A model generated the notes under the pieces. That model had not been told where the DNA came from and ran no database searches. It saw only the letters and a list, made by a program, of their open reading frames with translations. Positions 10,274 to 18,010 of a stretch of DNA of 38,805 nucleotides are shown here, piece by piece; the stretch's first letter is position 1; each line of letters begins with the position of its first letter. The stretch comes from Oxalobacteraceae bacterium (GTDB lineage Bacteria > Pseudomonadota > Gammaproteobacteria > Burkholderiales > Burkholderiaceae_D), in the NCBI GenBank assembly GCA_027490725.1, contig JAIXXN010000007.1, positions 1 to 38,805 of the forward strand. The letters run 5' to 3'. The position numbers and the translations under genes were made by a program.

Positions 10274-11551
10274 TTAGCGCAGATTGCCGGTGTGGCCGAC
10301 CGAGTAGCGGCCCGGCTGAGGCCAGATCACCAGGCCGTGCGGCTCCTGTCCCACTTTGATCTGTTTCACACTGCCGTCCGTGGTGTCGAAGCGGTACACC
10401 ACGTCATCGAAGCGACCCGACAGCCAGAGTGCTTTGCCGTCGGCGCTGACGTTGCCCATGTCCGGGCTGCCGCCACCGGGAATCTGCCACTGCGCCACCA
10501 CTTTTTCGCTGGCGAAGTCCACCACCGTCACGCTGCCACGTACTTTGCGACGGCCGTGAATGCTGTGGGTGCCGCGATTGGCGACATAGAATTGTTTGCC
10601 ATCACGGCTAGGGTAGATGCCGTGGGCACCGAGACCGGTGGCGATAAAGCCGACTTCTTTGAAGGCCTCGCCATCGACGATGTGCACGCCATCGGCTTCC
10701 ATATCGGCGATGTAGAAGCGTTTGCCGTCCGGCGAGATACGTATATCCTGCGGCATGCCTTTTTTGGAGCTGCAGATTTCGCTGGCGAACGGGCCATCCG
10801 ACGGTGGCACATCTTTGAAGCGGGTGCTCGGCATGGTCAGCTTCAGGTAGCCGAGCACCTTGCGTTCAACCAGATCAATCTTCGCCACGCTACCCGCGAA
10901 CTCGCAGGTGAACAGCGCATAGCGGCCATCGATGGAAAAGTCGGCATGATTGATGCCGCCGCACTTGGGCACGTCGATTGAATACTGCATGGCCATCGTG
11001 TGCGGATCGCGGAAATCGAGACGGTGCTTGGCTTCGGCGACCACGATGGCGGATTGGCCATCTGGCGTGAAGTACAGGTTGTACGGGTCGTCGACGGGAA
11101 CTTCCTTGCCCGGCTTACCGGTGCGCGGGTCGATCGGCGTCAGGCTGCCGATGTTGGTACGCTCGGCATTGTTGGCCACCCACAGGGTGCGCAGATCCCA
11201 CGATGGCACCACGTGCTGGGGCGCCTTGCCGACCTTGAATTTATCCACCACTTTCAGGGTGACCGGATCGATCACGGAGACGTCGTTGGAGCGCAGGTTG
11301 GGTACGTAGACGCGTTCCAGATCGCCTTTCAGGGCGGCGGCAATATACGCCGGGCCATTCGACTCGCTGTACAGGTTGTTGCGATTGATCACCGGCGGCA
11401 TACCGGGCACGGTGGCAACGGGGGCAGCGGCCGCAGCCGGTGCGGCGGCCTTATTGGCCACCTTATTGGCCACCGTGTCGGCGGCCACGACTACGCTGGC
11501 GGCCGCCAGCGTGACAATGATTGCTGCGCGCAAGGTATTTTGAGTATTCAC
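10274..11551 (-). CDS. Secreted YVTN/YncE-type beta-propeller protein
   Basis: Predicted periplasmic beta-propeller of 425 residues. The start is the GTG at 11551, one base after the TAA of the creatininase-like gene and preceded by AGGAA, so translation is probably coupled. A signal peptide (residues 1-23, ending VVVA-AD) is followed by an Ala/Pro-rich linker and then blades with recurring turns such as VYVPNLRSNDVSVIDP, LWVANNAE, FYIADMEADGVHIVDG and FYVANRGTHS. These are typical of the YVTN/cytochrome d1-like propeller superfamily. No CxxCH haem motif is present, so it is not a cytochrome. Substrate and role cannot be read from the sequence. Its tight pairing with a creatininase-family hydrolase suggests a shared periplasmic task. 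Confidence 0.85.
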   Translation of the reverse strand: MNTQNTLRAAIIVTLAAASVVVAADTVANKVANKAAAPAAAAAPVATVPGMPPVINRNNLYSESNGPAYIAAALKGDLERVYVPNLRSNDVSVIDPVTLKVVDKFKVGKAPQHVVPSWDLRTLWVANNAERTNIGSLTPIDPRTGKPGKEVPVDDPYNLYFTPDGQSAIVVAEAKHRLDFRDPHTMAMQYSIDVPKCGGINHADFSIDGRYALFTCEFAGSVAKIDLVERKVLGYLKLTMPSTRFKDVPPSDGPFASEICSSKKGMPQDIRISPDGKRFYIADMEADGVHIVDGEAFKEVGFIATGLGAHGIYPSRDGKQFYVANRGTHSIHGRRKVRGSVTVVDFASEKVVAQWQIPGGGSPDMGNVSADGKALWLSGRFDDVVYRFDTTDGSVKQIKVGQEPHGLVIWPQPGRYSVGHTGNLR

Positions 11552-11552
11552 A

Positions 11553-12503
11553 TTAGTTCCTATGGCTGGAGGTGGGGGCGGCGCGTGGTGCGCGCTCGCG
11601 TAAATAGCTGCGGATACGGCTGACGGCAGCGTCGACCATGTGCTGCACGCCCAACTGGCCCAGCTCGGCCGTGGCGCGGCGCGGATCGCCTTGTACACCG
11701 TCGGCAGGGCCCGGCTTGGGCTCGCGGCTCAGGGCGCTAGTGCGTACCAGCGTTTTGTCGACGGCCAGCATCAGGGCGGTGTCCGCCAGACCCGCATGCA
11801 GGCCGATCTCGGCCTCGCTGTAACCGCGGCTTTTCAGGTCGGCCACGTAGCCCGTCTGCGCAGCCTGATAGTAATCGAGCAGGGCATAGGCGCGGCTCGC
11901 GTGGTCGGCCTCCCAGCTCTGGTTGAGCTTCTGCGCGACCTTGCTCAGATTCTTCTGATAACCACCATGGTCACCGAGCAGGATGATGTCGCGGAAACCG
12001 TGCTGGCGCAGGCTGCGCGCAGTCGCTTCCAGCAAGGCTTCGAAGGTCGCATCGGGAATGCTCAGGGTGCCGCTGAAGCGCATGTGGCCGGTGGGTGGTT
12101 TGATCTCGCCTTCCGGAACGTAGGCGATGACCGGCGCGACGATGGTGTTGCCGAGTTTTTCGGCGATCTGCTGCGCCAGCAAGCGGGCGCGCACATTGTG
12201 TTTGCCCAGTGCCAGATAGGGGCCACTCTGTTCCGTGCCGCCCACCGGAATCAGTACCGTGGTGGCGCCGGCAGCAATGCGCTCACGCAACTCGGTGCTG
12301 GTCAGCTGTTCCAGCATAACGCTGCTGGCACCGGTATTCAGTCCGGTCGTGGTGGCGGCATTCTGGGCGGCCAGCGCGCAGGAGGGGAGGACCGCAGCCG
12401 AGAGGCCGAGCATTGCGGCCATAAGGAGTGCAACCCGCCAGCACCGGCTGGCGCGCGAGGGACAAGGCAACTGGTGACGGGCTTGCCGATTACGTTGATT
12501 CAT
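11553..12503 (-). CDS. Exported creatininase-family amidohydrolase with altered metal-site motif
   Basis: Creatininase-family metal-dependent amidohydrolase of 316 residues with an N-terminal export signal (hydrophobic core at about 24-45, possible cleavage after ALA). The family loop reads GGTEQSGPYLALGKHN at 88-103. The first ligand Glu (E91) is kept, but the usual EQHG histidine is Ser93, and the Asp of LPLGTD is replaced by the KHN group (H102). The second loop is LLGDHGGYQ with H179. I recall a GGTEQNGP...GKHN subfamily, so this may be a coherent variant and not a dead enzyme. Substrates in the family include creatinine, formamides and intermediates of peptide-derived cofactors; none can be assigned here. 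No clear ribosome binding site is seen. A perfect FNR-type box lies about 115 bp upstream. Confidence 0.85.
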   Translation of the reverse strand: MNQRNRQARHQLPCPSRASRCWRVALLMAAMLGLSAAVLPSCALAAQNAATTTGLNTGASSVMLEQLTSTELRERIAAGATTVLIPVGGTEQSGPYLALGKHNVRARLLAQQIAEKLGNTIVAPVIAYVPEGEIKPPTGHMRFSGTLSIPDATFEALLEATARSLRQHGFRDIILLGDHGGYQKNLSKVAQKLNQSWEADHASRAYALLDYYQAAQTGYVADLKSRGYSEAEIGLHAGLADTALMLAVDKTLVRTSALSREPKPGPADGVQGDPRRATAELGQLGVQHMVDAAVSRIRSYLRERAPRAAPTSSHRN

Positions 12504-12611
12504 GGTGCGCTGGTGGTTGGGGAACTACCCCCCGGTTAAAGCGATACAACTCTCACTGCGCCGTGTGCGTCAGACGGTGCCCAGTGTCGCTGTTTTGGGG
12601 TGGGTAGTTCA

Positions 12612-12625
12612 TTGATATGGATCAA
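12612..12625 (-). promoter_or_regulatory. FNR/ANR-type binding site upstream of the creatininase-propeller operon
   Basis: TTGAT at 12612-12616, spacer ATGG, and ATCAA at 12621-12625 match the FNR consensus TTGAT-N4-ATCAA in every defined position. The site lies in the 145-bp gap before the creatininase gene (start 12503), with its centre about 115 nt from the ATG. No good -10 element is seen at the expected distance, which is not rare for FNR-dependent promoters. Sequence match is seen; regulation is inferred. Confidence 0.6.
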
Positions 12626-12648
12626 ATATTCCTGCATTGCCCAGCACG

Positions 12649-14595
12649 TTATTTACCCAGTACCTGCACTTCGATGCCGGAGTACATGGCGGGCGCGTGG
12701 TAGATGCGCTGGGTGGCTTTGCGGAAGTCTTCCCGCTTGGCATGGGGAATATCGACAAAGGTCTGCGGGTTCAGGTCCACCAGCGGGAACCATGAACTCT
12801 GGATCTGCACCATGATGCGGTGGCCGCGCCGGAAGGTATGGTTGACATCACTCATGCTGAAGTTGACAGCTTCCACCTTGCCCGGGGTGAACGGCTGGGG
12901 CGTCTCGAAGCCGTTGCGGAACTTGCCGCGCAGCGGGTCGCCACGTACCAGTTGCTGGTAGCCGGCCATGCTCAGGGTCGGTTTCGGTACATCATTACCG
13001 CGCGCTGGGCCGTCCTCAGCTTGCGGGTATTCGGCCGGATACACATCGATCAGCTTGACGATCCAGTCGGCATCGGTACCGGTGGTCGAGACGAACAGGC
13101 GCGGCTTGATGGGGCCGGCCAGCGTCACATCTTCTTCCAGCACCTCGCTGCGGTAGGTCAGTACATCGGGACGGCTGCTGGCGAAACGCTGGTCACCGGT
13201 CATGTATTCCTTGGGTACGCCCAGCGCCGGATAGGCGGTGTAGGGCACCGGCTTGAGAGGATCGGCAACGTATTCGTCGTAGGCGGCGCCGCTGGCCGGT
13301 TGCGTCCAGCCCAGCTTGCCATCGGCAGCCAGATACAGGGTGCGCACTTTGGTCTGCTGCGGTGGCCAGGCGGCATAGCTGCGCCAGACATTGCTGCCGG
13401 TCTCGAAGGCATATACCTCGGCCGCGCCCTGATTGCTCTTGCCCTTCAGGTGCTGCTCGAAGAAGGGATACAGAATATTGCTGCGGAAATGGGCGCCGGT
13501 TTTGGCGTCGAATTTCACATAGCCCAGACTCTGGCCATCGGCGCGGTTCCACGCACCATGCGACCATGGGCCCATCACCAGACCGCTATAGGTGCCCGGG
13601 TTGTTGCGTTTGATGGCGCTGTAGGTGCTCAGTGGCCCCTGTAAGTCTTCCGCGTCATACCAGCCGCCCACGGTCAGTACGGCGGCCTTGATGTTCTTCA
13701 GGTGCGGCACGATGTCGCGCTGCTTCCAGAACTCGTCATAGGTGCTGTGCGTGATGGTGGGCATCAGCAAGGCACGCTGGTTGGGTGTCAGGGTGGCGGT
13801 GATATTGGCCAGCGTCAGGTGGTTCAGGAAGAAATCATAGCCATCGGCCACGCCGTAATCGAAGCGCTCCCAGGTTTTCGGCAGCGGGGTCGGATTGGGC
13901 GCGTCGACGAAGGCCGAATAGAAATCGAAGTTGGCGGCCAGCATGAAGGCGCCACCATGGTAGGAGTCATCGTTCATGAACAGATTGGTCACCGGCGCCT
14001 GCGGCGAAGCGGCTTTGATGGCCGGATGCGAATCGATGATGCTGGCCGAGGTGTAGAAGCCCGGATACGAGGTGCCGAGAATACCGACTTTGCCATTGTT
14101 GTTGGCGACGTTCTTCAGCAACCATTCCACCGTATCGTGCATGTCCTGACTCTCGTTGCCCTGTCCGGGCACGCGGGTGCTGGCGGCATGGGGTGTCATT
14201 TCCACCCATTTGCCTTCGGACATGTAGCGACCGCGCACGTCCTGTTTGACGAAGATGTAGCCGCTATCTTCGAATTCCTGTGCCGGGCCGATATGCTCGG
14301 GATAAAAATCCACGCCATAGCGCAATTGCCCGTCGGCCTGTACGCCGGCGCTATAGGGCGTGCGCTGGATCAGGAAGGGATAGGGTTTGCTGGCATTTTT
14401 GGGCACATACACGGCCGTGAACAGCTTGATGCCATCGCGCATGGGAATGCGGAATTCATACTTGGTGTAGTGCTCGCGCAAGCTGTATTTGGGGGCGCCG
14501 GCCGGATCGGCGGCCATGCTGGTGGAGGCGAAGCTGGCGGCCGGTAAGGCGCACAGCAGCAGGGAAAGTAGTAGGGCGGAGCGACGGGTAGTCAT
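12649..14595 (-). CDS. Secreted alpha-amino-acid ester hydrolase (CocE/NonD family)
   Basis: Alpha/beta hydrolase of the X-Pro dipeptidyl-peptidase S15/CocE superfamily, 648 residues. The ATG at 14595 is preferred because AAGGA lies 4 nt before it; another ATG is 18 nt upstream. The signal peptide covers residues 1-23. The nucleophile elbow GTSYPG gives S176, the motif GGWYDAED gives D314, and GPWSHG gives H346. The DAED motif also supplies E316 and D317, which with an Asp near 209-210 resemble the carboxylate cluster that binds the alpha-amino group in alpha-amino-acid ester hydrolases such as those of Xanthomonas and Acetobacter. The C-terminal half is the jelly-roll domain (from about 430). 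The likely reaction is hydrolysis of esters or amides of alpha-amino acids, including beta-lactam side chains. The triad and family are seen or known; the substrate is inferred. Confidence 0.92.
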   Translation of the reverse strand: MTTRRSALLLSLLLCALPAASFASTSMAADPAGAPKYSLREHYTKYEFRIPMRDGIKLFTAVYVPKNASKPYPFLIQRTPYSAGVQADGQLRYGVDFYPEHIGPAQEFEDSGYIFVKQDVRGRYMSEGKWVEMTPHAASTRVPGQGNESQDMHDTVEWLLKNVANNNGKVGILGTSYPGFYTSASIIDSHPAIKAASPQAPVTNLFMNDDSYHGGAFMLAANFDFYSAFVDAPNPTPLPKTWERFDYGVADGYDFFLNHLTLANITATLTPNQRALLMPTITHSTYDEFWKQRDIVPHLKNIKAAVLTVGGWYDAEDLQGPLSTYSAIKRNNPGTYSGLVMGPWSHGAWNRADGQSLGYVKFDAKTGAHFRSNILYPFFEQHLKGKSNQGAAEVYAFETGSNVWRSYAAWPPQQTKVRTLYLAADGKLGWTQPASGAAYDEYVADPLKPVPYTAYPALGVPKEYMTGDQRFASSRPDVLTYRSEVLEEDVTLAGPIKPRLFVSTTGTDADWIVKLIDVYPAEYPQAEDGPARGNDVPKPTLSMAGYQQLVRGDPLRGKFRNGFETPQPFTPGKVEAVNFSMSDVNHTFRRGHRIMVQIQSSWFPLVDLNPQTFVDIPHAKREDFRKATQRIYHAPAMYSGIEVQVLGK

Positions 14596-14649
14596 GGGGT
14601 CCTTACGTTGCATAAGACAAATCAGGCGAACGCGGCTAGTTTAATCGCA

Positions 14650-14765
14650 GTGGATAACTTTGGCTGCGAAATTTTTACGCAGTCAAAGTTTTCTGTTTTA
14701 AAACAGTAGCTTAGTTTGGATGGGTCGGGCTTGTTAACAGGCTTATCCACAGAATTTGTTAACAA
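14650..14765. promoter_or_regulatory. Dyad-rich spacer with DnaA-box-like sites upstream of the ester hydrolase gene
   Basis: The 194-bp gap between the aldehyde dehydrogenase stop and the ester hydrolase start holds several symmetric elements. A 13-bp inverted repeat with one G-T pair joins AACTTTGGCTGCG (14656-14668) to CGCAGTCAAAGTT (14678-14690). A perfect palindrome CTGTTTTAAAACAG spans 14693-14706. TTGTTAACAG (14731-14740) and the palindrome TTGTTAACAA (14756-14765) bracket an exact DnaA box TTATCCACA (14743-14751). A second, one-mismatch box lies inverted at 14649-14657. These may be operators of the ester hydrolase gene. No origin-like gene context is present. Confidence 0.5.
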
Positions 14766-14789
14766 CCCCCTCCCTCAAAACCCGGCCCT

Positions 14790-16229
14790 TTACAGCTTGG
14801 GTAGGCGCAGCGCGTCCACCACCAGCCGGATCAGGCGCAGACGCCCGGCCGTGTATGGCGGGAAGAACAGCTTGATCAGCATCAGCGGGGTAGCGCGCAG
14901 GATGGCGCGTTCGTGCGAGAAGGTCTTGAAGCCGTATTCGCCATGGGCGCTGCCCATGCCGGAGTTGTTGACGCCGCCAAACGGCAGGTTGCCATGGGCA
15001 AAGTGGGCCACGCAGTGGTTGATGCACACCCCGCCGGAACTGGTCTGCTGCACCACCTTGTCGATCTGATCGCTACGCTGGCTCCAGACATACAGTGCCA
15101 GCGGTTTCGGCGCCGCATTGATGCTGGCGATGACCTGATCGAGCTCCTGGTAGGCAATGATGGGCAGCAGCGGTCCGAAGATTTCTTCCGACATGATGGC
15201 CGCATCGGCGGGAATATTTTCCAGCAGGGTAGGGGCGACATAGCATGCCGCGAGGTCGCTCTGGCCGCCGGCGCTGAGCACGGCGCCGCGCTGCACGGCA
15301 TCGTGCAGCAGGCCGGCGACCCGCTCGGTGTGGCGGCGGTTGACGATGCGGGTCAGATCGGGATTGTTCTGGCGGGCGCTGCCTTCATCGCCATAGCGTT
15401 GCTGCAGCACTTGCTGGCAGGCCGACACGAAGGCGCGCTGGACGCTGGCGTGCACATACACGTGATCGGGCGCCACGCAGGTCTGGCCATTGTTAAGGAA
15501 TTTGCCCCACATCAGGGTTTCTGCTGCCTGCTGCAGATTGGCGCTCTGGTCGACGATAGTAGGCGATTTTCCGCCCAGTTCCAGCGTGACGCTGGTCAGG
15601 TGGCGGGCGGCGGCAGCCATCACCAGTTTGCCCACATTCGGTGAGCCGGTGAAGAAAATATGGTCGAACGGCAGCGCCAGCAGTGCCTGCGCGGTGGGCT
15701 GACTGCCTTGGAACAGGGCCACTTCGTCGGGCGGGAACAAGTCAGTGATGATGCGTGCCATCAGGGCCGAGACGGCCGGGGTCATTTCGGAGGGCTTGAT
15801 GATCACGGTATTGCCGGCTGCCAGCGCGGATACCAGCGGGCCGAAGCACAGGCTGAGGGGGTAATTCCATGGTGCCACGATCAGCACCCGGCCGCGCGGC
15901 TGGTATTGCACGGCGGCGCGCGTGCCCAGCATGGTGGTGGTTGGCCAGTGAGCACGCGGTTTCATCCAGCGCTTCAGGCTACCCAAGGCCTGACGGACTT
16001 CTTCCATTACTGGCAGAAATTCCGAGGCCTCCACTTCGGCGGGAGTCTTGCGGTAATCGTCTGCAAAGGCGGCATAAAAGTCTGCGCGATGCGCCATCAT
16101 GGCGTCGCGTAGCCGGGTCAGGCGCGCCAGCCGCTCGGCGGCGCTGGACTGGCGCCAGCGCAGGGCGGTGGCTTGCTGGGATTCAAAGGTGCGCTGAATC
16201 AGCGCAAGATCGGCTTCGGCTGCGGACAT
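14790..16229 (-). CDS. Class 3-like aldehyde dehydrogenase (coniferyl aldehyde dehydrogenase type)
   Basis: NAD(P)-dependent aldehyde dehydrogenase of 479 residues that oxidises aldehydes to acids. The catalytic cysteine is C251 in NNGQTCVAPD and the general base is E217 in LELGGKSP. The cofactor-binding strand is VLIVAPWNYPLSL near 115-127, and FTGSPNVGK follows at 193-201. The C-terminal FGGVNNSGMG and SHERAIL blocks fit the fatty/coniferyl aldehyde branch. The hydrophobic-basic tail recalls membrane-associated class 3 enzymes. A GGAG ribosome binding site precedes the ATG at 16229. Relatives are often annotated coniferyl aldehyde dehydrogenase; the true substrate may be another aromatic or aliphatic aldehyde. 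The next gene downstream, the ester hydrolase, starts after a regulated-looking 194-bp gap. Confidence 0.93.
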   Translation of the reverse strand: MSAAEADLALIQRTFESQQATALRWRQSSAAERLARLTRLRDAMMAHRADFYAAFADDYRKTPAEVEASEFLPVMEEVRQALGSLKRWMKPRAHWPTTTMLGTRAAVQYQPRGRVLIVAPWNYPLSLCFGPLVSALAAGNTVIIKPSEMTPAVSALMARIITDLFPPDEVALFQGSQPTAQALLALPFDHIFFTGSPNVGKLVMAAAARHLTSVTLELGGKSPTIVDQSANLQQAAETLMWGKFLNNGQTCVAPDHVYVHASVQRAFVSACQQVLQQRYGDEGSARQNNPDLTRIVNRRHTERVAGLLHDAVQRGAVLSAGGQSDLAACYVAPTLLENIPADAAIMSEEIFGPLLPIIAYQELDQVIASINAAPKPLALYVWSQRSDQIDKVVQQTSSGGVCINHCVAHFAHGNLPFGGVNNSGMGSAHGEYGFKTFSHERAILRATPLMLIKLFFPPYTAGRLRLIRLVVDALRLPKL

Positions 16230-16287
16230 GCTGGAGGTCTCCGGTGGTGTTTATCGGGACCATTATTGCGGCATTCTCAATACCGAG

Positions 16288-16297
16288 CAAGCGCTTG
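16288..16297. promoter_or_regulatory. Perfect palindrome upstream of the aldehyde dehydrogenase gene
   Basis: CAAGCGCTTG is a 10-bp perfect palindrome 59 nt before the ATG of the aldehyde dehydrogenase gene. It resembles the core of LacI-family operators. The remaining 16230-16497 spacer is GC-rich and shows no gene. Function is a guess. Confidence 0.25.
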
Positions 16298-16497
16298 ATT
16301 TTTATCGTGTGCTGGGCCAGCGCTCGATACGCTGAACCAGCAGCATCCTGCACTTTGCCCGCGCCAGCCGGGCAGGCGCTTGGCGGGGGCACTTGCTTGC
16401 AGGTGGGCGAAGACTCAGGTGGCGGATATTCGGGATTTTATTTAGGGAAACACCTGCTCTGAACGGCGTCAGCGTGGTGCCCAAGACTAGCGAGGGA

Positions 16498-17250
16498 TTA
16501 GTGTGTCTCGCCCTGGGCGAGGCGGGCGGGACGGTAACGGTCCTGAATGGCCTGTAGCTGGCCATGCCGTTTGAGTGACAGGATGGCCTGATCGAGTGCG
16601 CCCAAGCTGATTTTTCCATGGGCTGGCAGGGCGCAATAGGTGTCGGTACTCGCTACCGCATACGTCACGGGATTAAGGGCTGCGCGCTCGCGATGCAGCT
16701 TGCGCTGGTAGTCGTAATACACGGAGTTGGTGAGCATATACGTGAAGCGATTACGCAACAGTTTGGCCAGATTCTGGTCGTCGCTGGCGGCATCATCGCG
16801 TTTGAACTCATCGCCCAGAGGCTGTTCGAGATTGGGATAGCGATACCCGAGCAGGGTGCCGATACGCTGGCGGCGCAATTCGTGCACGCTGCGGATGGCT
16901 GCCGTATCGCGACGGGTGGCAATAATTTCCTGACTGGAGAGGATGGTGGTCGACCAGAGCCAGTCTTTACCATCGAGCCATTCCGGGCGCATATTGCACA
17001 GTAGGTCGCCTTCGCCGTTACGCAGGGCGGATTCGATCCGTTTGCGCGGTGCCAGCAGATAACGCGGGGTGAGCTGTAATTGCTGGGCCAGTGCATCACC
17101 GAACGACTTGATCAGGCCGTCGCTCAATAGCCCCTGACGGAAACTAGTGTAGGGCATGCCGGTCTCCGTCGAGACGATCATCACTAGCTCGCCGGCGGAC
17201 GCGACAGCGCTGCCGAGGATGCTAGCTAGCAGTAAGAAAAGCAATTTCAT
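16498..17250 (-). CDS. Periplasmic family-3 solute-binding protein-like protein
   Basis: A 250-residue protein with a clear signal peptide (residues 1-19, cleavage at ASA-GE) followed by a bacterial extracellular solute-binding family 3 fold. The first strand is LVMIVSTETGMPYTSF, a mid-domain hinge surrounds GDLLCNMRPEW, and the second lobe includes RIGTLLGYRYP. Two cysteines (in LLCNM and YCALP) could form a disulfide. No ABC permease or ATPase gene is adjacent. Orphan proteins of this kind are common in Burkholderiales and may be sensory or scavenging proteins, so transport is not assured. The gene is divergent from the flavin reductase gene across a 101-bp spacer. Confidence 0.8.
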   Translation of the reverse strand: MKLLFLLLASILGSAVASAGELVMIVSTETGMPYTSFRQGLLSDGLIKSFGDALAQQLQLTPRYLLAPRKRIESALRNGEGDLLCNMRPEWLDGKDWLWSTTILSSQEIIATRRDTAAIRSVHELRRQRIGTLLGYRYPNLEQPLGDEFKRDDAASDDQNLAKLLRNRFTYMLTNSVYYDYQRKLHRERAALNPVTYAVASTDTYCALPAHGKISLGALDQAILSLKRHGQLQAIQDRYRPARLAQGETH

Positions 17251-17351
17251 GCGGGTATCATACCCTTAGTCACGGACTGAACTCTTCACCGTTGCGTAAA
17301 TGCTGTAGCACTTGACGAAATGCTGATGGACTAGCCTTTAAAAGGAAATTT

Positions 17352-17981
17352 ATGAACGACAGTTATTTTTACCAGCCCGCGCTGGGGCACGGACTGCCCC
17401 ACGATCCCTTCAATGCCATTCTTGGACCGCGTCCGATTGGCTGGATTTCCACCCTGAGTAGCGACGGGGTGCGCAATCTGGCCCCCTACAGTTTCTTCAA
17501 TGCCTTCAATTACACGCCACCCCTGATCGGGTTTTCCAGTCAGGGCCGCAAGGACACGCTGCGCAATATCGAGCAGACCGGCGAATTCGTCTGGAATCTG
17601 GCCACCCGGCCACTGGCCGAGGCGATGAATCTGAGCTGTGCGGCAGCGCCGCCGGAAGTCGATGAATTTGCGCTGGCTGGCCTGACACCCCGGGCATCAA
17701 CGCTGGTGCAGGTGCCGCGCGTGGCGGAGAGTCCGGTGGCCTTCGAATGCCGCTGCAGCCAGATCATCCGGCTGAAAACCGCCACGCAACAGGATACCGA
17801 TGGCTGGCTGGTGCTCGGCGAGGTGGTGGGCGTGCATATCGCGCGCAGAATGCTGAAGGACGGGGTGTACGATACGGCCGCGTCGCAAACCATCCTGCGC
17901 GGCGGTGGGGCGGCCGATTACTTCGAGATCACGCCGGACAGCCTGTTCCGCATGCAGCGGCCAGACTATCCGGTGGCCTGA
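17352..17981 (+). CDS. Flavin reductase-like FMN-binding split-barrel protein
   Basis: A 209-residue protein of the flavin reductase-like/FMN-binding split-barrel family. The characteristic N-terminal block is GPRPIGWISTLSSDGVRNLAPYSFFN (25-50, written in family order P-R-P-I-G-W-I-S-T), followed by PPLIGFSSQGRKDT and WNLATRPLAEAMN. It probably binds FMN and acts as an NAD(P)H:flavin reductase or an oxidoreductase of related type. The gene has a good ribosome binding site (AAAGGA) before the ATG at 17352. It stands alone, divergent from the solute-binding protein gene and convergent with the asparaginase gene. Confidence 0.9.
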   Translation: MNDSYFYQPALGHGLPHDPFNAILGPRPIGWISTLSSDGVRNLAPYSFFNAFNYTPPLIGFSSQGRKDTLRNIEQTGEFVWNLATRPLAEAMNLSCAAAPPEVDEFALAGLTPRASTLVQVPRVAESPVAFECRCSQIIRLKTATQQDTDGWLVLGEVVGVHIARRMLKDGVYDTAASQTILRGGGAADYFEITPDSLFRMQRPDYPVA

Positions 17982-18010
17982 TTACTGGCTAGCATTCAGG
18001 TGAGTGCACA

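Noticed and set aside
10274..11551. Cytochrome cd1-type nitrite reductase or NirF
   Set aside because: The propeller resembles that superfamily and has an FNR box nearby, but there is no CxxCH haem motif and no nir gene in the window.
12820..14547. Two long plus-strand open frames (12820-13644 and 13702-14547) opposite the ester hydrolase
   Set aside because: They overlap a gene with full catalytic motifs and have low-complexity Gly/Ala/His/Arg translations.
14649..14765. Chromosomal replication origin
   Set aside because: DnaA-box-like sites occur, but dnaA, dnaN, gyrB, parA or rpmH are absent and only two boxes are found.
16230..16497. A short minus-strand gene in the spacer before the aldehyde dehydrogenase gene
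   Set aside because: The open frame from 16302 overlaps the solute-binding protein gene out of frame and its translation has no domain or export signal.
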